A stretch of 64,000 bases of DNA from positions 3,405,501 through 3,469,500 of the forward strand of contig NZ_CP016447.1 in assembly GCF_001714725.1 (NCBI RefSeq), read 5' to 3'. This document shows positions 7,955 to 16,343 of this stretch, one piece after another. Every line of letters starts with the position of its first letter. The first letter of the stretch is position 1. The notes below the pieces were generated by a model. The model worked only from the letters and a program-made list of their open reading frames with translations. It was not told the DNA's origin and searched no databases. Origin of the DNA: Acidovorax sp. RAC01 (lineage in GTDB: Bacteria > Pseudomonadota > Gammaproteobacteria > Burkholderiales > Burkholderiaceae_C). Both the position numbers and the translations under genes were made by a program.

Positions 7955-9049
7955 ATGACACAACAGAACTCCCCCGTTTTCTCCTCGCGCCGCTCGCTGC
8001 TGGTGGCTGGCGCTGCCGCATTGGCCGCCCCCATGCTGCTGTGCGCCCAGTCGCCGGCCAGGGTCATCCGCATCGGCTCGCCCGACCTGGGCACGGCCGG
8101 CAAGCCATCGCCAGGCGGCAGCGTGGTGGCCGTGCTGCAAGCCAACAAATGGCTGGAAGATGAATTCGCCAAGGACGGCATCAAGATCGAGTGGAACTTC
8201 TTTCGCGGCGCAGGCCCGGCAGTGCACGAGGCGCTGTCGGCCAAGCAGCTCGACATCGTCTCTCTGGGCGACCTGGCCGCCGTCATTGGCCGTGCGCGCG
8301 GTCTGCCCACCCGCTTCATTGCGGCCACGGGCCGGGGCAGCAACAGCTATCTGGCCACGGCGCCGGGCGTGAGCATCAAGACCGTGGCCGATCTCAAGGG
8401 CAAGAAGGTCACTGTGCTCAAGGGCACAGCCTACCAGCGCACATTTGCCAACCTGCTGGCCACGGCGGGCCTGACCGAAAAGGATGTGAAGCTCATCAAC
8501 ATGGACTGGCCCACATCCAAGGCCGCCGTGGTGGCAGGGCAGATCGACGCCACCTTTGGCGGCCCCGACTTGTTCCTGCTCAAGCCGCAGGGCGTTCAGA
8601 TCGCGCTGAGCACCAAAGGCCGTGGGCCGGACTACACCATCAACTCCGGCATTCTGGCCACCGAGGAGTTCGCCACCCAGAACCCGCAGCTCACGCAGCG
8701 CCTGGTGCACCAGCTGGTGCGCGCCGCGCACTGGGCCTCGCAAGAGGGCAACCGCGAGGCGCTCATCAAGCTGTATGCCGACAACAGCGGCAACCCCGAG
8801 CTTTCGTTCCGCGAGGAGCTGGCGGGCGACAACCTGAACGCCCGGTATTCGCCGCTGCTCGACGAGGGCTTCATCGCCGGTTACCAGGGCGTGCTGGATG
8901 ACGGCGTGAAGCTCGGGCTGATCCGCCAGACGTTTGACGTGAAGGCCTGGTTCCAGCCTACCTTCGTGCAGCAGGCCGTCAAGGACCTCAAGCTCGACAA
9001 GCAGTGGCGCGAGACCGATGCCGCTGGCAAGGCCAAGGGGGCTGCATGA
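7955..9049 (+). CDS. SsuA/TauA-type substrate-binding protein, Tat-like signal
   Basis: It starts at the ATG at 7955 and has 364 residues. A twin-arginine-like signal (SSRRSLLVAGAAALAAPMLL) precedes the mature part RVIRIGSPDLGTAGKPS. The conserved pattern KGKKVTVLKGTAYQRTFANL matches the first binding protein of the cluster. Its stop overlaps the sulfatase start (ATGA, 9046-9049), so it is translationally coupled to it, which points to sulfate-ester uptake. The arrangement resembles pseudomonad ats clusters (binding protein, permease, ATPase, sulfatase). It is a second receptor for the same transporter core. Confidence 0.87.
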   Translation: MTQQNSPVFSSRRSLLVAGAAALAAPMLLCAQSPARVIRIGSPDLGTAGKPSPGGSVVAVLQANKWLEDEFAKDGIKIEWNFFRGAGPAVHEALSAKQLDIVSLGDLAAVIGRARGLPTRFIAATGRGSNSYLATAPGVSIKTVADLKGKKVTVLKGTAYQRTFANLLATAGLTEKDVKLINMDWPTSKAAVVAGQIDATFGGPDLFLLKPQGVQIALSTKGRGPDYTINSGILATEEFATQNPQLTQRLVHQLVRAAHWASQEGNREALIKLYADNSGNPELSFREELAGDNLNARYSPLLDEGFIAGYQGVLDDGVKLGLIRQTFDVKAWFQPTFVQQAVKDLKLDKQWRETDAAGKAKGAA

Positions 9050-10404
9050 GCATCACCACCAATGGGGCCGCCTCCGCTTCCACCCAGGCGCCCAACATCG
9101 TCTTCATCCTGGCCGACGACCTGGGCTGGGCCGACCTCAGTGTGTACGGCCAGGCCGACTTCACCACGCCGCACCTGGATGCGCTGGCGGGCGAGGGCGT
9201 GCGCTTTACCCAGGCCTATGCCAACTCGGCCGTGTGCTCGGCCACGCGGTTTGCGCTGATCACCGGGCGCTACCAGTACCGGCTGCGCGGTGGGCTGGAG
9301 GAACCCCTGGTGCGCAAGGCCCATGTGCACGGCCTGCCGCCCGAGCACCCCACGCTGCCATCGTTGCTGCGCGATGCGGGCTATGACACGGCGCTGATTG
9401 GCAAGTGGCACCTGGGCAGCCTGCCCACCTTCGGCCCGCTCAAGAGTGGCTACGACCGCTTCTTTGGCAACTATGGCGGTGCCATCGACTACTTCACGCA
9501 CAAGCCCGGCGTGGGCAATGCCGTGGCGCGCGATCTGTACGAAGGCGAGGTGCTGGTGGAGCGCGTGGGCTACTACACGCAGCTGCTGGCCGATGAGGCC
9601 ACGCGCTGGATCGGCGAGCGCAGCGCGGCCAAGCCTTTCTTTTTGTCGCTGCACTTCACGGCGCCGCACTGGCCCTGGGTGGGGCCGGAGGACGAAGAAA
9701 TATCGCTGGGCCTGAAGGACCTGTTTCACTACGACGGCGGCAATCTGGCCACCTATGCGCGCATGGTGCGCTCACTCGACAAGGCGGTGGGCCAGGTGCT
9801 CGATGCACTCAAGGCACAAGGCCTGGCCGACAACACCATCGTCGTCTTCACCAGCGACAACGGCGGCGAGCGCTTTTCCAAGACCTGGCCCTTCACCGGC
9901 CAGAAGACCGAGTTGCTGGAGGGCGGCATCCGCGTGCCCACGCTGCTGCGCTGGCCTGCGCGCATTGCACCGCAGGTGAGCGACCAAGTCACCGCCACCA
10001 TGGACTGGCTGCCCACGCTGCTGGCCGCTGCGGGCGTGGCGCCCCATGCCGACTACCCGCCGGACGGCGAGAGCATCCTGCCCGTGCTGCTGGGCGATGC
10101 GCCTGCGCACCCGCGCACGCTGTTCTGGCGCTACAAGTCGCAGCGCCAGCGCGCCGTGCGCGAGGGCCGCTTCAAGTACCTGCGCATCAACGACAACGAG
10201 TTTTTGTTCGACGTGGAAGACGACACGCTGGAGCGCGCCAACCTGCGCCACAAGCACCCCGAGGTGTTCGAGCGCCTGCGCACGGCGTGGGAGCGGTGGA
10301 ATGCGCAGTTCCTGCCCATCACCGACGAGGTCATCACCCACGGGCTGTCGCCCGACATCCAGGCCGACCGCTACGTGCCCGACCTGGGCCAGCGGGGGAT
10401 GTAA
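9046..10404 (+). CDS. Cys-type sulfatase (arylsulfatase family)
   Basis: The start at 9046 overlaps the preceding stop by 4 bp and gives 452 residues. The formylglycine motif is C64-S-A-T-R68 (SAVCSATRFALITGR), which fits C-x-[P/A]-x-R but has Ala where the classic motif has Pro. Metal ligands are seen at ADD (residues 23-25) and in TSDNGGE. Members hydrolyse sulfate esters to release sulfate. The active Cys must be converted to formylglycine by a separate enzyme, and none is encoded here. There is no N-terminal export signal, so it is probably cytoplasmic and works on imported esters. Confidence 0.9.
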   Translation: MSITTNGAASASTQAPNIVFILADDLGWADLSVYGQADFTTPHLDALAGEGVRFTQAYANSAVCSATRFALITGRYQYRLRGGLEEPLVRKAHVHGLPPEHPTLPSLLRDAGYDTALIGKWHLGSLPTFGPLKSGYDRFFGNYGGAIDYFTHKPGVGNAVARDLYEGEVLVERVGYYTQLLADEATRWIGERSAAKPFFLSLHFTAPHWPWVGPEDEEISLGLKDLFHYDGGNLATYARMVRSLDKAVGQVLDALKAQGLADNTIVVFTSDNGGERFSKTWPFTGQKTELLEGGIRVPTLLRWPARIAPQVSDQVTATMDWLPTLLAAAGVAPHADYPPDGESILPVLLGDAPAHPRTLFWRYKSQRQRAVREGRFKYLRINDNEFLFDVEDDTLERANLRHKHPEVFERLRTAWERWNAQFLPITDEVITHGLSPDIQADRYVPDLGQRGM

Positions 10405-10429
10405 CCCCGTACGTCGAGAAAAATCAAGA

Positions 10430-10484
10430 GAAAAATGCCTTTGGCGCCTGATGAATAAGCGCTAGTAGCTATCAAAAACATAGT
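10430..10484 (-). repeat. Intergenic repeat family A, copy 2
   Basis: Read on the minus strand it runs from TATGTTTTTGATAGCTACTA through GCGCTTATTCATCAGGCGCC to AAAGGCATTTTT. The arms can pair into an imperfect hairpin. It may also end the sulfatase transcript. Confidence 0.75.
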
Positions 10485-10587
10485 GTTGGGTGTCGCCCGC
10501 GGCGGTGGTGCGCGGCTTGGCCAGGGGCCCCGCCCACACCCGTTCTGTGCGGCGGCGGCCAGATTTCCAGTCTCTTCACGGGCTTTC

Positions 10588-11544
10588 ATGAATTTTCAGC
10601 AACTGCGCTCCGTGCGCGAAGCCGTGCGGCGCGGCTACAACCTGACCGAAGTGGCCAACATGCTGCATACCTCACAGCCCGGCGTCAGTCGCCAGATCCG
10701 AGAGCTGGAAGAGGAACTGGGCGTAGAAATTTTTGTCCGGGCGGGCAAGCGCCTCACGGGCCTCACGCCGCCGGGCGAGGCGCTGCTGCCCACGGTGGAG
10801 CGCCTGCTGCTGGAGGCCGACAACCTCAAGCGTGCGGGCCAGGACTTCAGTGACAGTGCCACCGGCCGCCTGTCGGTGGCTGCCACGCATTCGCAGGCGC
10901 GGTATGCGCTGCCGCAGGTGGTGCGCGATTTCCGGGCGCTGTTTCCTCAGGTGTCGCTGCACCTGCACCAGGGCTCACCGCGCCAGGTGGCCGAGATGCT
11001 GCTCAGTGGCGAGGCCGACATCGGCGTGGCTACCGAGGCCCTGGCCGGGTACGACGCGCTGGTGACGCTGCCTTGCTACCGCTGGACGCACAGCATCGTC
11101 GTGCCTCCGGGTCACCCGTTGCTTGGTACCGGAGGGCCGGTCACGCTGGAGCAGCTGGCGCAATACCCCATCATCACCTACGAGCTGGGCTACACCGGCC
11201 GTGCGCACATCGACGAGGCCTTTGCCTGCGAGGGTCTGGCCCCCGATATTGTGCTGACCGCCATGGATGCTGACGTGATCAAGACCTATGTGGAGCTGGA
11301 CATGGGCGTAGGCATCGTGGCATCGATTGCGGTGGACGAGGAACGCGACCGCCACCTGCGCCTGATTGACGCGGGCCACCTGTTTGAAGTGAACCTCACG
11401 CGCCTGGGCCTGCGGCGCGGGGCCTGGTTGCGTGGATACGCCTACCGGTTCATCGAAAGCTTTGTGCCAACGCTCACGCGGGAAACGGTCGAGAGGGCTG
11501 TGCAACAGGGCAGGGCGGTAGAACACGGGGACTTTGGGCGATAG
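10588..11544 (+). CDS. CysB/Cbl-family LysR regulator of sulfur genes
   Basis: The ATG at 10588 gives 318 residues starting MNFQQLRSVREAVRRGYNL. The winged helix is TEVANMLHTSQPGVSRQIRE. The TSQPGVSRQ and VRAGKRLTGLTPPGEALL pattern, and THSQARYALP at the start of the effector domain, place it in the CysB/Cbl/SsuR group rather than generic LysR proteins. These respond to sulfate, APS or N-acetylserine and activate sulfur-starvation genes. It follows the sulfatase in the same direction. Likely targets are the AT-rich promoter regions near 3600-3840 and 5100. Confidence 0.88.
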   Translation: MNFQQLRSVREAVRRGYNLTEVANMLHTSQPGVSRQIRELEEELGVEIFVRAGKRLTGLTPPGEALLPTVERLLLEADNLKRAGQDFSDSATGRLSVAATHSQARYALPQVVRDFRALFPQVSLHLHQGSPRQVAEMLLSGEADIGVATEALAGYDALVTLPCYRWTHSIVVPPGHPLLGTGGPVTLEQLAQYPIITYELGYTGRAHIDEAFACEGLAPDIVLTAMDADVIKTYVELDMGVGIVASIAVDEERDRHLRLIDAGHLFEVNLTRLGLRRGAWLRGYAYRFIESFVPTLTRETVERAVQQGRAVEHGDFGR

Positions 11545-11674
11545 GCGAGCGGCGGGTCGGCATCGCAAGGGCGCACTGCCCGTCGAACATGCCAAGATCG
11601 CCTCGATCGCCCCAAGTTTTTACGGGTTTAGGCTACGGAACTACCCTGTCAGCCACAAACAGAGGGGGAGTCCA

Positions 11675-11944
11675 GTGATCGATCTGCTCAAGAAGGCGCT
11701 TTTGCTCGGCGTCGTTATCGTCGTGGGCTACTACGGCATGCGCTTTATCGCCGGCTACAGCCTGGCCAAACAGGTCGCCGCCTGCGCGACCGAGGTGAAT
11801 TCCGGCGGGCGGCTTCAGGCCGCCAAGACCGATGAAGAGCGCCGGGCCATCAAGCTGAGCGTGGTGGACTGCACGGCAAAGCGCATCAGCTTTCCCGGCT
11901 CTGTGATGTTCGACGAACACAAGCTCCGTGCCTCGATGCAGTGA
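11675..11944 (+). CDS. Small single-helix membrane protein, unknown function
   Basis: A GTG start at 11675 with an excellent ribosome site (AGAGGGGGAG, 11661-11670) gives 89 residues. One N-terminal transmembrane helix (ALLLGVVIVVGYYGMRFI) is followed by a short periplasmic part with two cysteines (ACATEV, VVDCTAK) that could form a disulfide. I do not recognise a family. It converges with the metallophosphoesterase gene. An upstream in-frame extension exists but lacks a ribosome site. Confidence 0.65.
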   Translation: MIDLLKKALLLGVVIVVGYYGMRFIAGYSLAKQVAACATEVNSGGRLQAAKTDEERRAIKLSVVDCTAKRISFPGSVMFDEHKLRASMQ

Positions 11945-11956
11945 TGTGTTTCGCCA

Positions 11957-12892
11957 TCAGCATGCGGCAGCTGCTGCGCGCAGCCCGCTGATCCGCCCGA
12001 AGTACGACGCATGGGCGTCGCTCTGTGCAGGCCAGTTGGCCGTGAACAGTGACAGCCACCGCACCTGGTCGTAGTGCACGGGCAGCGCATCGACATGCAC
12101 CCCCGCAATCTGCGCACCGTGCGATGCCGCATGGGGCGACGGGCGGGCGGAAACCCGCGTGATGAGGCCGGGCAGCGCTCCCCCTGCGTTGGGCATGCCA
12201 GCGGCGCCGTTGTTGATGACCGCTGAGGGGCGTGGCGTGGCGGCCTGGTGCAGCACGGGCTCGCAAGTGTGGGTGGAGGCAAATACGTCCACCTGTGCCG
12301 TGCCGAAGGCCTCTGCCAGCCACGTAGCCTGTTCAGGCCTGCCGATCTGGTCCACGGCAAAACGCCAGCCGGCCAGCGACTCCGCATCGCCATGCACCAC
12401 GCCCACGCGGCAATCGCCGACCTGGTAGCGGGCCAACATGGGCAGGGCTGCAAGCTGCACTAGCAGATCGGGATGCCGCTGCGCCGTGGCCTTGAGCCGG
12501 GCGTGGATGCGGTTGGAGCGCTCCACCACCTCGCCCGACACCTCGGGCGGGTAGGCACAGCCGCAGCCGGCGTCGTCGCCTTCCACCGGAAGCTCAGCCT
12601 CGACATTGCCGGTGATCGCATCGTGGCGCAGCACGCGGGCATTGATCTCGCGAAAGCCGGTGTCGTCCACGTTGAACCAGTTGAAGTCGCCGTTGAAGCA
12701 CAGGGTGACGGTACCGGTTTCCTGCGCCGCCATCTGCTCGATCACATCGAGCGCAGCCACGTTGCCGTACAGGCCGCCAATCACATACAGCACATCCGCC
12801 GCGCGGGCGGGCGCGCTGGCGATGGCCTGTGGGCCGTAGCGGTAGCGCAGCGGGCAAGTGCGGCCGGCGGTGGCATCGGGTGATGGGCTCAT
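11957..12892 (-). CDS. Calcineurin-like metallophosphoesterase with altered metal site
   Basis: The protein has 311 residues. The phosphoesterase motif series is recognisable but modified: the first motif (normally D-x-H-G-N) reads GGLYGNVAALDVI, the second is FNGDFNWFN, the third TGNVEAEL, then VVHGDAESLAGW and STHTCEP. Loss of the Asp and His of motif 1 should weaken one metal site. It ends a four-gene PhnDEC-like operon, overlapping phnC by 4 bp (ATGA), and is the last gene of the arsenosugar-type locus. It may process a phospho- or arseno-ester brought in by the transporter; that is inference. Confidence 0.75.
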   Translation of the reverse strand: MSPSPDATAGRTCPLRYRYGPQAIASAPARAADVLYVIGGLYGNVAALDVIEQMAAQETGTVTLCFNGDFNWFNVDDTGFREINARVLRHDAITGNVEAELPVEGDDAGCGCAYPPEVSGEVVERSNRIHARLKATAQRHPDLLVQLAALPMLARYQVGDCRVGVVHGDAESLAGWRFAVDQIGRPEQATWLAEAFGTAQVDVFASTHTCEPVLHQAATPRPSAVINNGAAGMPNAGGALPGLITRVSARPSPHAASHGAQIAGVHVDALPVHYDQVRWLSLFTANWPAQSDAHASYFGRISGLRAAAAAC

Positions 12893-13704
12893 GGGGTGCT
12901 TTCGGAAATGGGGGCGCGCAGGGGCGCAGTGGAGATGTGCCAGTGGGCCACAGGCTCCTGGTCAGCGGGGCGGTACAGGTCGAGCAGCTGGCGGTCGCCC
13001 ACCTCGTCCACCGGCAGGTCGAATGCGATGCGGCCCTGGCGCAGGCCGATCACGCGGCGGGCCAGCACCGGCAATAGGGCAGGGTTGTGTACCACGGTAA
13101 TCAGTGTGGCGCCTGCCGCAGATGCCGCCAGCAGCTGGCAGACCTCTGCTGCTGCGGCTGGGTCCAGCGCGGCGGTGGGTTCATCGGCCAGGATGAGGCG
13201 CGGGCCCTGCACCAGCATGCGGGCCACGCCGGCCTTTTGCCGTTCGCCGCCGGAGAGCTGGTCGGCCCGGGCGCCCGCACGCGCCAGCAGGCCCACCTGC
13301 TGCAGTGCGGCTTCGGCGCGGGCGACCTCGCCGGCGGGAAAAACCCTCGCCCAGCTGCGCCAGCCTGGCACACGGGCCAGCGCGCCGATCTGCACGTTGT
13401 CGCGCACCGACAGGCGCCCCACCAGGTGCAGCCCCTGCATGACCTGGCCGACCTCCTGGCGCAGTAGGCGCAGCTCGCGCGCACCCAGCCCCCGGCCCAG
13501 GTCCCGGCCCAGCACCTGGGCGGAGCCTTGGGTGGGCGCCATGAACCCGGTCAGCAGCCGGAACAGCGTGGATTTGCCAGCGCCGTTGTGACCGATGACG
13601 GCCACACGCTCGCCGGGCGCGACGCGCAGTTGCGCGATGTCGAGCACCGTCCGGCCGCCGATGTCGCAGCGCACGTTGCGCAGGTCAATACAGGGTGTGG
13701 TCAT
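12889..13704 (-). CDS. phnC: PhnC-like ABC transporter ATP-binding protein
   Basis: The protein has 271 residues with Walker A GHNGAGKST, signature LSGGERQKAGVARMLV, Walker B LILADEPTAALD and switch VVH. The phosphonate/phosphite subfamily is suggested by QVMQGLHLVGRLSVRDNVQIGAL, which resembles the PhnC insertion, and by its PhnD and PhnE partners. It overlaps the permease upstream and the phosphoesterase downstream by 4 bp each (ATGA). The transported anion could be phosphonate, phosphite or an arsenic analogue. The symbol reflects family only. Confidence 0.8.
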   Translation of the reverse strand: MTTPCIDLRNVRCDIGGRTVLDIAQLRVAPGERVAVIGHNGAGKSTLFRLLTGFMAPTQGSAQVLGRDLGRGLGARELRLLRQEVGQVMQGLHLVGRLSVRDNVQIGALARVPGWRSWARVFPAGEVARAEAALQQVGLLARAGARADQLSGGERQKAGVARMLVQGPRLILADEPTAALDPAAAAEVCQLLAASAAGATLITVVHNPALLPVLARRVIGLRQGRIAFDLPVDEVGDRQLLDLYRPADQEPVAHWHISTAPLRAPISESTP

Positions 13705-14582
13705 GCCAGCGCTTTCCGTATGCGGCGGCTCATCGCGTCAAACGACGCCACCAGCAGCACCACCACCAGCAGCACCGTGGCCAGCCGGTCCCACTGGAAG
13801 AGCGAGGTGGCCTCCGAGATCAGCAGGCCCAGGCCGCCCGCGCCGATGATGCCGAGGATGGTGGAGTCGCGGATATTGAATTCCCAGATGTACAGGTGGG
13901 CCGAAACAAACTGCGGCAGCACCGTGGGCCACACGGCGTTGAAGAACACCTGCGTTCGGCTGGCGCCGACGCCCTGCACGGCGTGGATGGCGGCCATGTC
14001 GAGCGACTCGATGGCCTCGGCAAAGAGCTTGCCGTAGGTGCCCATGGAATGCAGGCCAATGGCCAGAATACCTGCCGTAGGCCCCAACCCCACGATGCCC
14101 ACCAGCACCAGGCCAAACACCAGGGTGTGGATGGAGCGCAGCGTGTCGAGCACCGCCTTGGCCGCGATGGCCAGTGCGCGCGGCGCCGCCAGGTTGCGTG
14201 CCGTGAGCACGGCCAGTGGCAACGCCAGCACTGCCCCCAGCAGCGAGCCCAGCGTGGCGATGCGTACGGTGGTCCAGGTGGCGCGGGCCAGACCGGCCAG
14301 GTAGTCGGCCTCCACCTGCTGGCGGTTTTCCACGCGCAGCACGGTGCCATCGTCGCTGGTGTACTCCAGCCTCGGGTTGCCGAACCACACATCGAGAAAG
14401 CTGGGGTAGGCAAACTCGCCCAGCGTCTTGGCCAGGTTGGCCAGCGGGGCGCGGCCCACGGACAGGTCGCCCTCGGCGAGCAGCGTCCACACGCAGGCCA
14501 CCACCAGCGCTGCGTACACCAGGCCCAGCGCACCGAAGCCAAGGCGCCCACTGGCCCAAGGGTGCCGCGGCAGGTGGACCAT
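13701..14582 (-). CDS. phnE: PhnE-like ABC transporter permease
   Basis: The ATG at 14582 (293 residues) has GAAGG ten bases upstream; a TTG at 14588 would instead overlap the phnD stop. A long periplasmic segment lies after the first helix (FLDVWFGNPRLEYTSDDG). Then come the PhnE-type core IRSIHTLVFGLVLVGIVGLG and an inner EAA-like loop AIHAVQGVGASRTQVFFNAV. It forms the membrane channel with PhnC and PhnD partners. It is tightly packed in the operon. Confidence 0.82.
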   Translation of the reverse strand: MVHLPRHPWASGRLGFGALGLVYAALVVACVWTLLAEGDLSVGRAPLANLAKTLGEFAYPSFLDVWFGNPRLEYTSDDGTVLRVENRQQVEADYLAGLARATWTTVRIATLGSLLGAVLALPLAVLTARNLAAPRALAIAAKAVLDTLRSIHTLVFGLVLVGIVGLGPTAGILAIGLHSMGTYGKLFAEAIESLDMAAIHAVQGVGASRTQVFFNAVWPTVLPQFVSAHLYIWEFNIRDSTILGIIGAGGLGLLISEATSLFQWDRLATVLLVVVLLVASFDAMSRRIRKALA

Positions 14583-14584
14583 GG

Positions 14585-15478
14585 TCAACGCGCCTTCAGG
14601 TTGCCAGTGGCCAGGCCTGCATCACGGATGGGCTTGTAGAAGCTGTTGTCGCGCACCACAAAACCGGTGTAGTGCGCGGGCAGCAGCTGCGGCTGCGACG
14701 CCAGTGCGGCGCCCACGCCCGACAGCGCGGTCTGCAGGCGCGTGACAAAAGCCTTGTCCGCCGCCAGCGCCTTGCTGACTGCAAAGGCATCGTTGGGCAG
14801 CGGGGCCGACGTCCAGATGATGCGCGACTGCTCGGCCTTGATCAGGCCCTGCTCGATCATGGCGTTGCGGTTGCGGTCGTAGTCGGCGCCTGCGTCCAGT
14901 ACACCTTGCGTCACCTGCGTTTCAATGGCCTGGTGTTTGGTGTGCAGCACCTTGCTGAAATACGTGTCGGGGTGGATGCCCAGGGTCATGAAGTGGTGGC
15001 GGGGGATCAGGTAGCCCGAGGTGGAGCCCTTGTCGCCAAACGCAAACGTGCGGCCCTTGAGGTCGGCCAGCGTCTGTATGCCGGACTTCGGGTGCGTGAT
15101 GATGATGGCGTGGTACTCGGGCTTGCCGTCGTACAGGATGGTGGAGACCACCTGCGCGCCGGCTTCGTGATTCGCCAGCACATAGCCCCAGGGGCCCATG
15201 AGCGCCATGTCGGTCTCGCCATTGGCCAGCGACTTGGCCAGGCCTTCCCAGCTGTCCACCGTGCGCAGCTGCACAGGGCGGCCTAGCTGGCTTGCCAGGT
15301 AGGCGGCCAGGGGGCGGTAGGTGGCGTCGTTCTTTTCCCGGTCGGGCTGGAACATGCCCACGCCCAGCTGCAGCGGGGGGAGGGGAGCTTGCGCCAGCGC
15401 GAGGTTTGGCGCAGCGCCCGCAGCGGCAGCGATGAGCGCCAGGGTGGCAAAGGTGCGGCGGTGCAGAGGGGTGTGCAT
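14585..15478 (-). CDS. phnD: PhnD-like phosphate/phosphite/phosphonate-binding protein
   Basis: The ATG at 15478 starts a 297-residue precursor with a signal peptide (RRTFATLALIAAAAGAAPNL, cleavage near LAQ-AP). PhnD-family features are VGMFQPDREKNDATYRPLAAYL, FAFGDKGSTSGYLIPRHHF and QGVLDAGADYD. It heads the operon phnD-phnE-phnC-phosphoesterase. An ECF-type promoter with the locus consensus lies 44-76 bp upstream. The context suggests a ligand connected with the arsenosugar-type pathway; proven relatives bind phosphonates, phosphite or arsenite. Confidence 0.85.
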   Translation of the reverse strand: MHTPLHRRTFATLALIAAAAGAAPNLALAQAPLPPLQLGVGMFQPDREKNDATYRPLAAYLASQLGRPVQLRTVDSWEGLAKSLANGETDMALMGPWGYVLANHEAGAQVVSTILYDGKPEYHAIIITHPKSGIQTLADLKGRTFAFGDKGSTSGYLIPRHHFMTLGIHPDTYFSKVLHTKHQAIETQVTQGVLDAGADYDRNRNAMIEQGLIKAEQSRIIWTSAPLPNDAFAVSKALAADKAFVTRLQTALSGVGAALASQPQLLPAHYTGFVVRDNSFYKPIRDAGLATGNLKAR

Positions 15479-15521
15479 GGGGCTTGTGATCAGGTTTGCA
15501 GTGGATCGATGGCGGTACACG

Positions 15522-15554
15522 GCTTGGTCGCTGGCAGGCAGTCCGTTCTTACAG
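15522..15554 (-). promoter_or_regulatory. ECF sigma promoter P4 (before phnD)
   Basis: On the minus strand CTGTAAGAA (15546-15554), exactly 15 bp, then CGACCAAGC (15522-15530). It is one of four sites of identical architecture in this locus. It ends 43 bp before the phnD start. Confidence 0.8.
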
Positions 15555-15566
15555 CGCCTGGGTCTT

Positions 15567-16343
15567 CTATTTCGACGATGGGGCAGAAAAATCGCACGCC
15601 TCGTCGGCCGCCACGAAATGCAGGTCTGCAAAACCGGCGCGGGCGGTTTCACCCGTGTTGTCGGTGTCCGATGCAATGGCCAGCGACGTGGCCTTAAAGG
15701 GCAGGGCGCCAAACGCCTTCGTGGCATCGGCCAGCACGTTCACCCGCTCTGCTACCCACTTGGCCGCCTGCCCGTTGCCCGAGCGCTGTACCACCATGGC
15801 CGCGCGGTCGGTGTAGGCGTTGAAGGCGCGGGTGCCCACGGGGTGGCGGTTGTCCCAGACGTAGTTGACGGCCGCATCCGGCACCAGGTTGCCAAACAGG
15901 CTGCGCCCCAGCGCCAGCTTCAGGCGCAGTCCTGCACCCAGTGATTCGGGTGGCAGGCTGAAGGCTACGTATACGCGGGCCGCGTAGTCGTCACCCGCCT
16001 TGCGGGCCAGGTCGGCCTGCTGCAGCACGGCATCGACCCGCCACATCCAGCACAGCACGGGTGTCTTTTGCAGGTCGATCTCCAGCGGGCGCGCCAGCAG
16101 GGCCATGCTGGCGGTGGCGCTCGCCTCCACGGCGGCACGGCCGTCCCACTGCAGGGTGCGGTAGCGGGTGGCGGGCACGCGCTGGTCGATGTGCACCACC
16201 TGCCATTCGGGTGGCAGGGCGCCAGTGTTTGAAAAATCGCCCACGCGCACGGGCGCGCCAGACGCTGCAGAGGCGGCAGGCGCAGCGGCTTGCAGCAGGG
16301 CCGCCAGTGCAGCGGAAAGGAGGGTGCGTGAGGTCAGGTGCAT
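15567..16343 (-). CDS. DUF3047-family exported protein
   Basis: The protein has 258 residues with an N-terminal signal peptide (SRTLLSAALAALLQAAAPAA). The body has the DUF3047 pattern: WDGRAAVEASATASMALLAR, CWMWRVD, ARVYVAFSLPPESL, VNYVWDNRHPVG. DUF3047 proteins are exported and of unknown function. It overlaps the upstream glycosyltransferase gene by 10 bp, so it belongs to the arsenosugar-type operon. Promoter P4 lies just after its stop. Confidence 0.8.
   Translation of the reverse strand: MHLTSRTLLSAALAALLQAAAPAASAASGAPVRVGDFSNTGALPPEWQVVHIDQRVPATRYRTLQWDGRAAVEASATASMALLARPLEIDLQKTPVLCWMWRVDAVLQQADLARKAGDDYAARVYVAFSLPPESLGAGLRLKLALGRSLFGNLVPDAAVNYVWDNRHPVGTRAFNAYTDRAAMVVQRSGNGQAAKWVAERVNVLADATKAFGALPFKATSLAIASDTDNTGETARAGFADLHFVAADEACDFSAPSSK

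Noticed and set aside
6009..8021. Long open frame on the minus strand opposite the permease and ATPase genes
   Set aside because: GC-rich coding DNA commonly leaves the antisense strand open; the frame has no domain and low-complexity His/Gln/Arg content, while the plus-strand genes carry complete motifs.
9980..9995. GCGACCAAG string resembling the ECF -10 box inside the sulfatase gene
   Set aside because: It lacks the final C of the box and any -35 match 15 bp upstream, and lies within a coding region.
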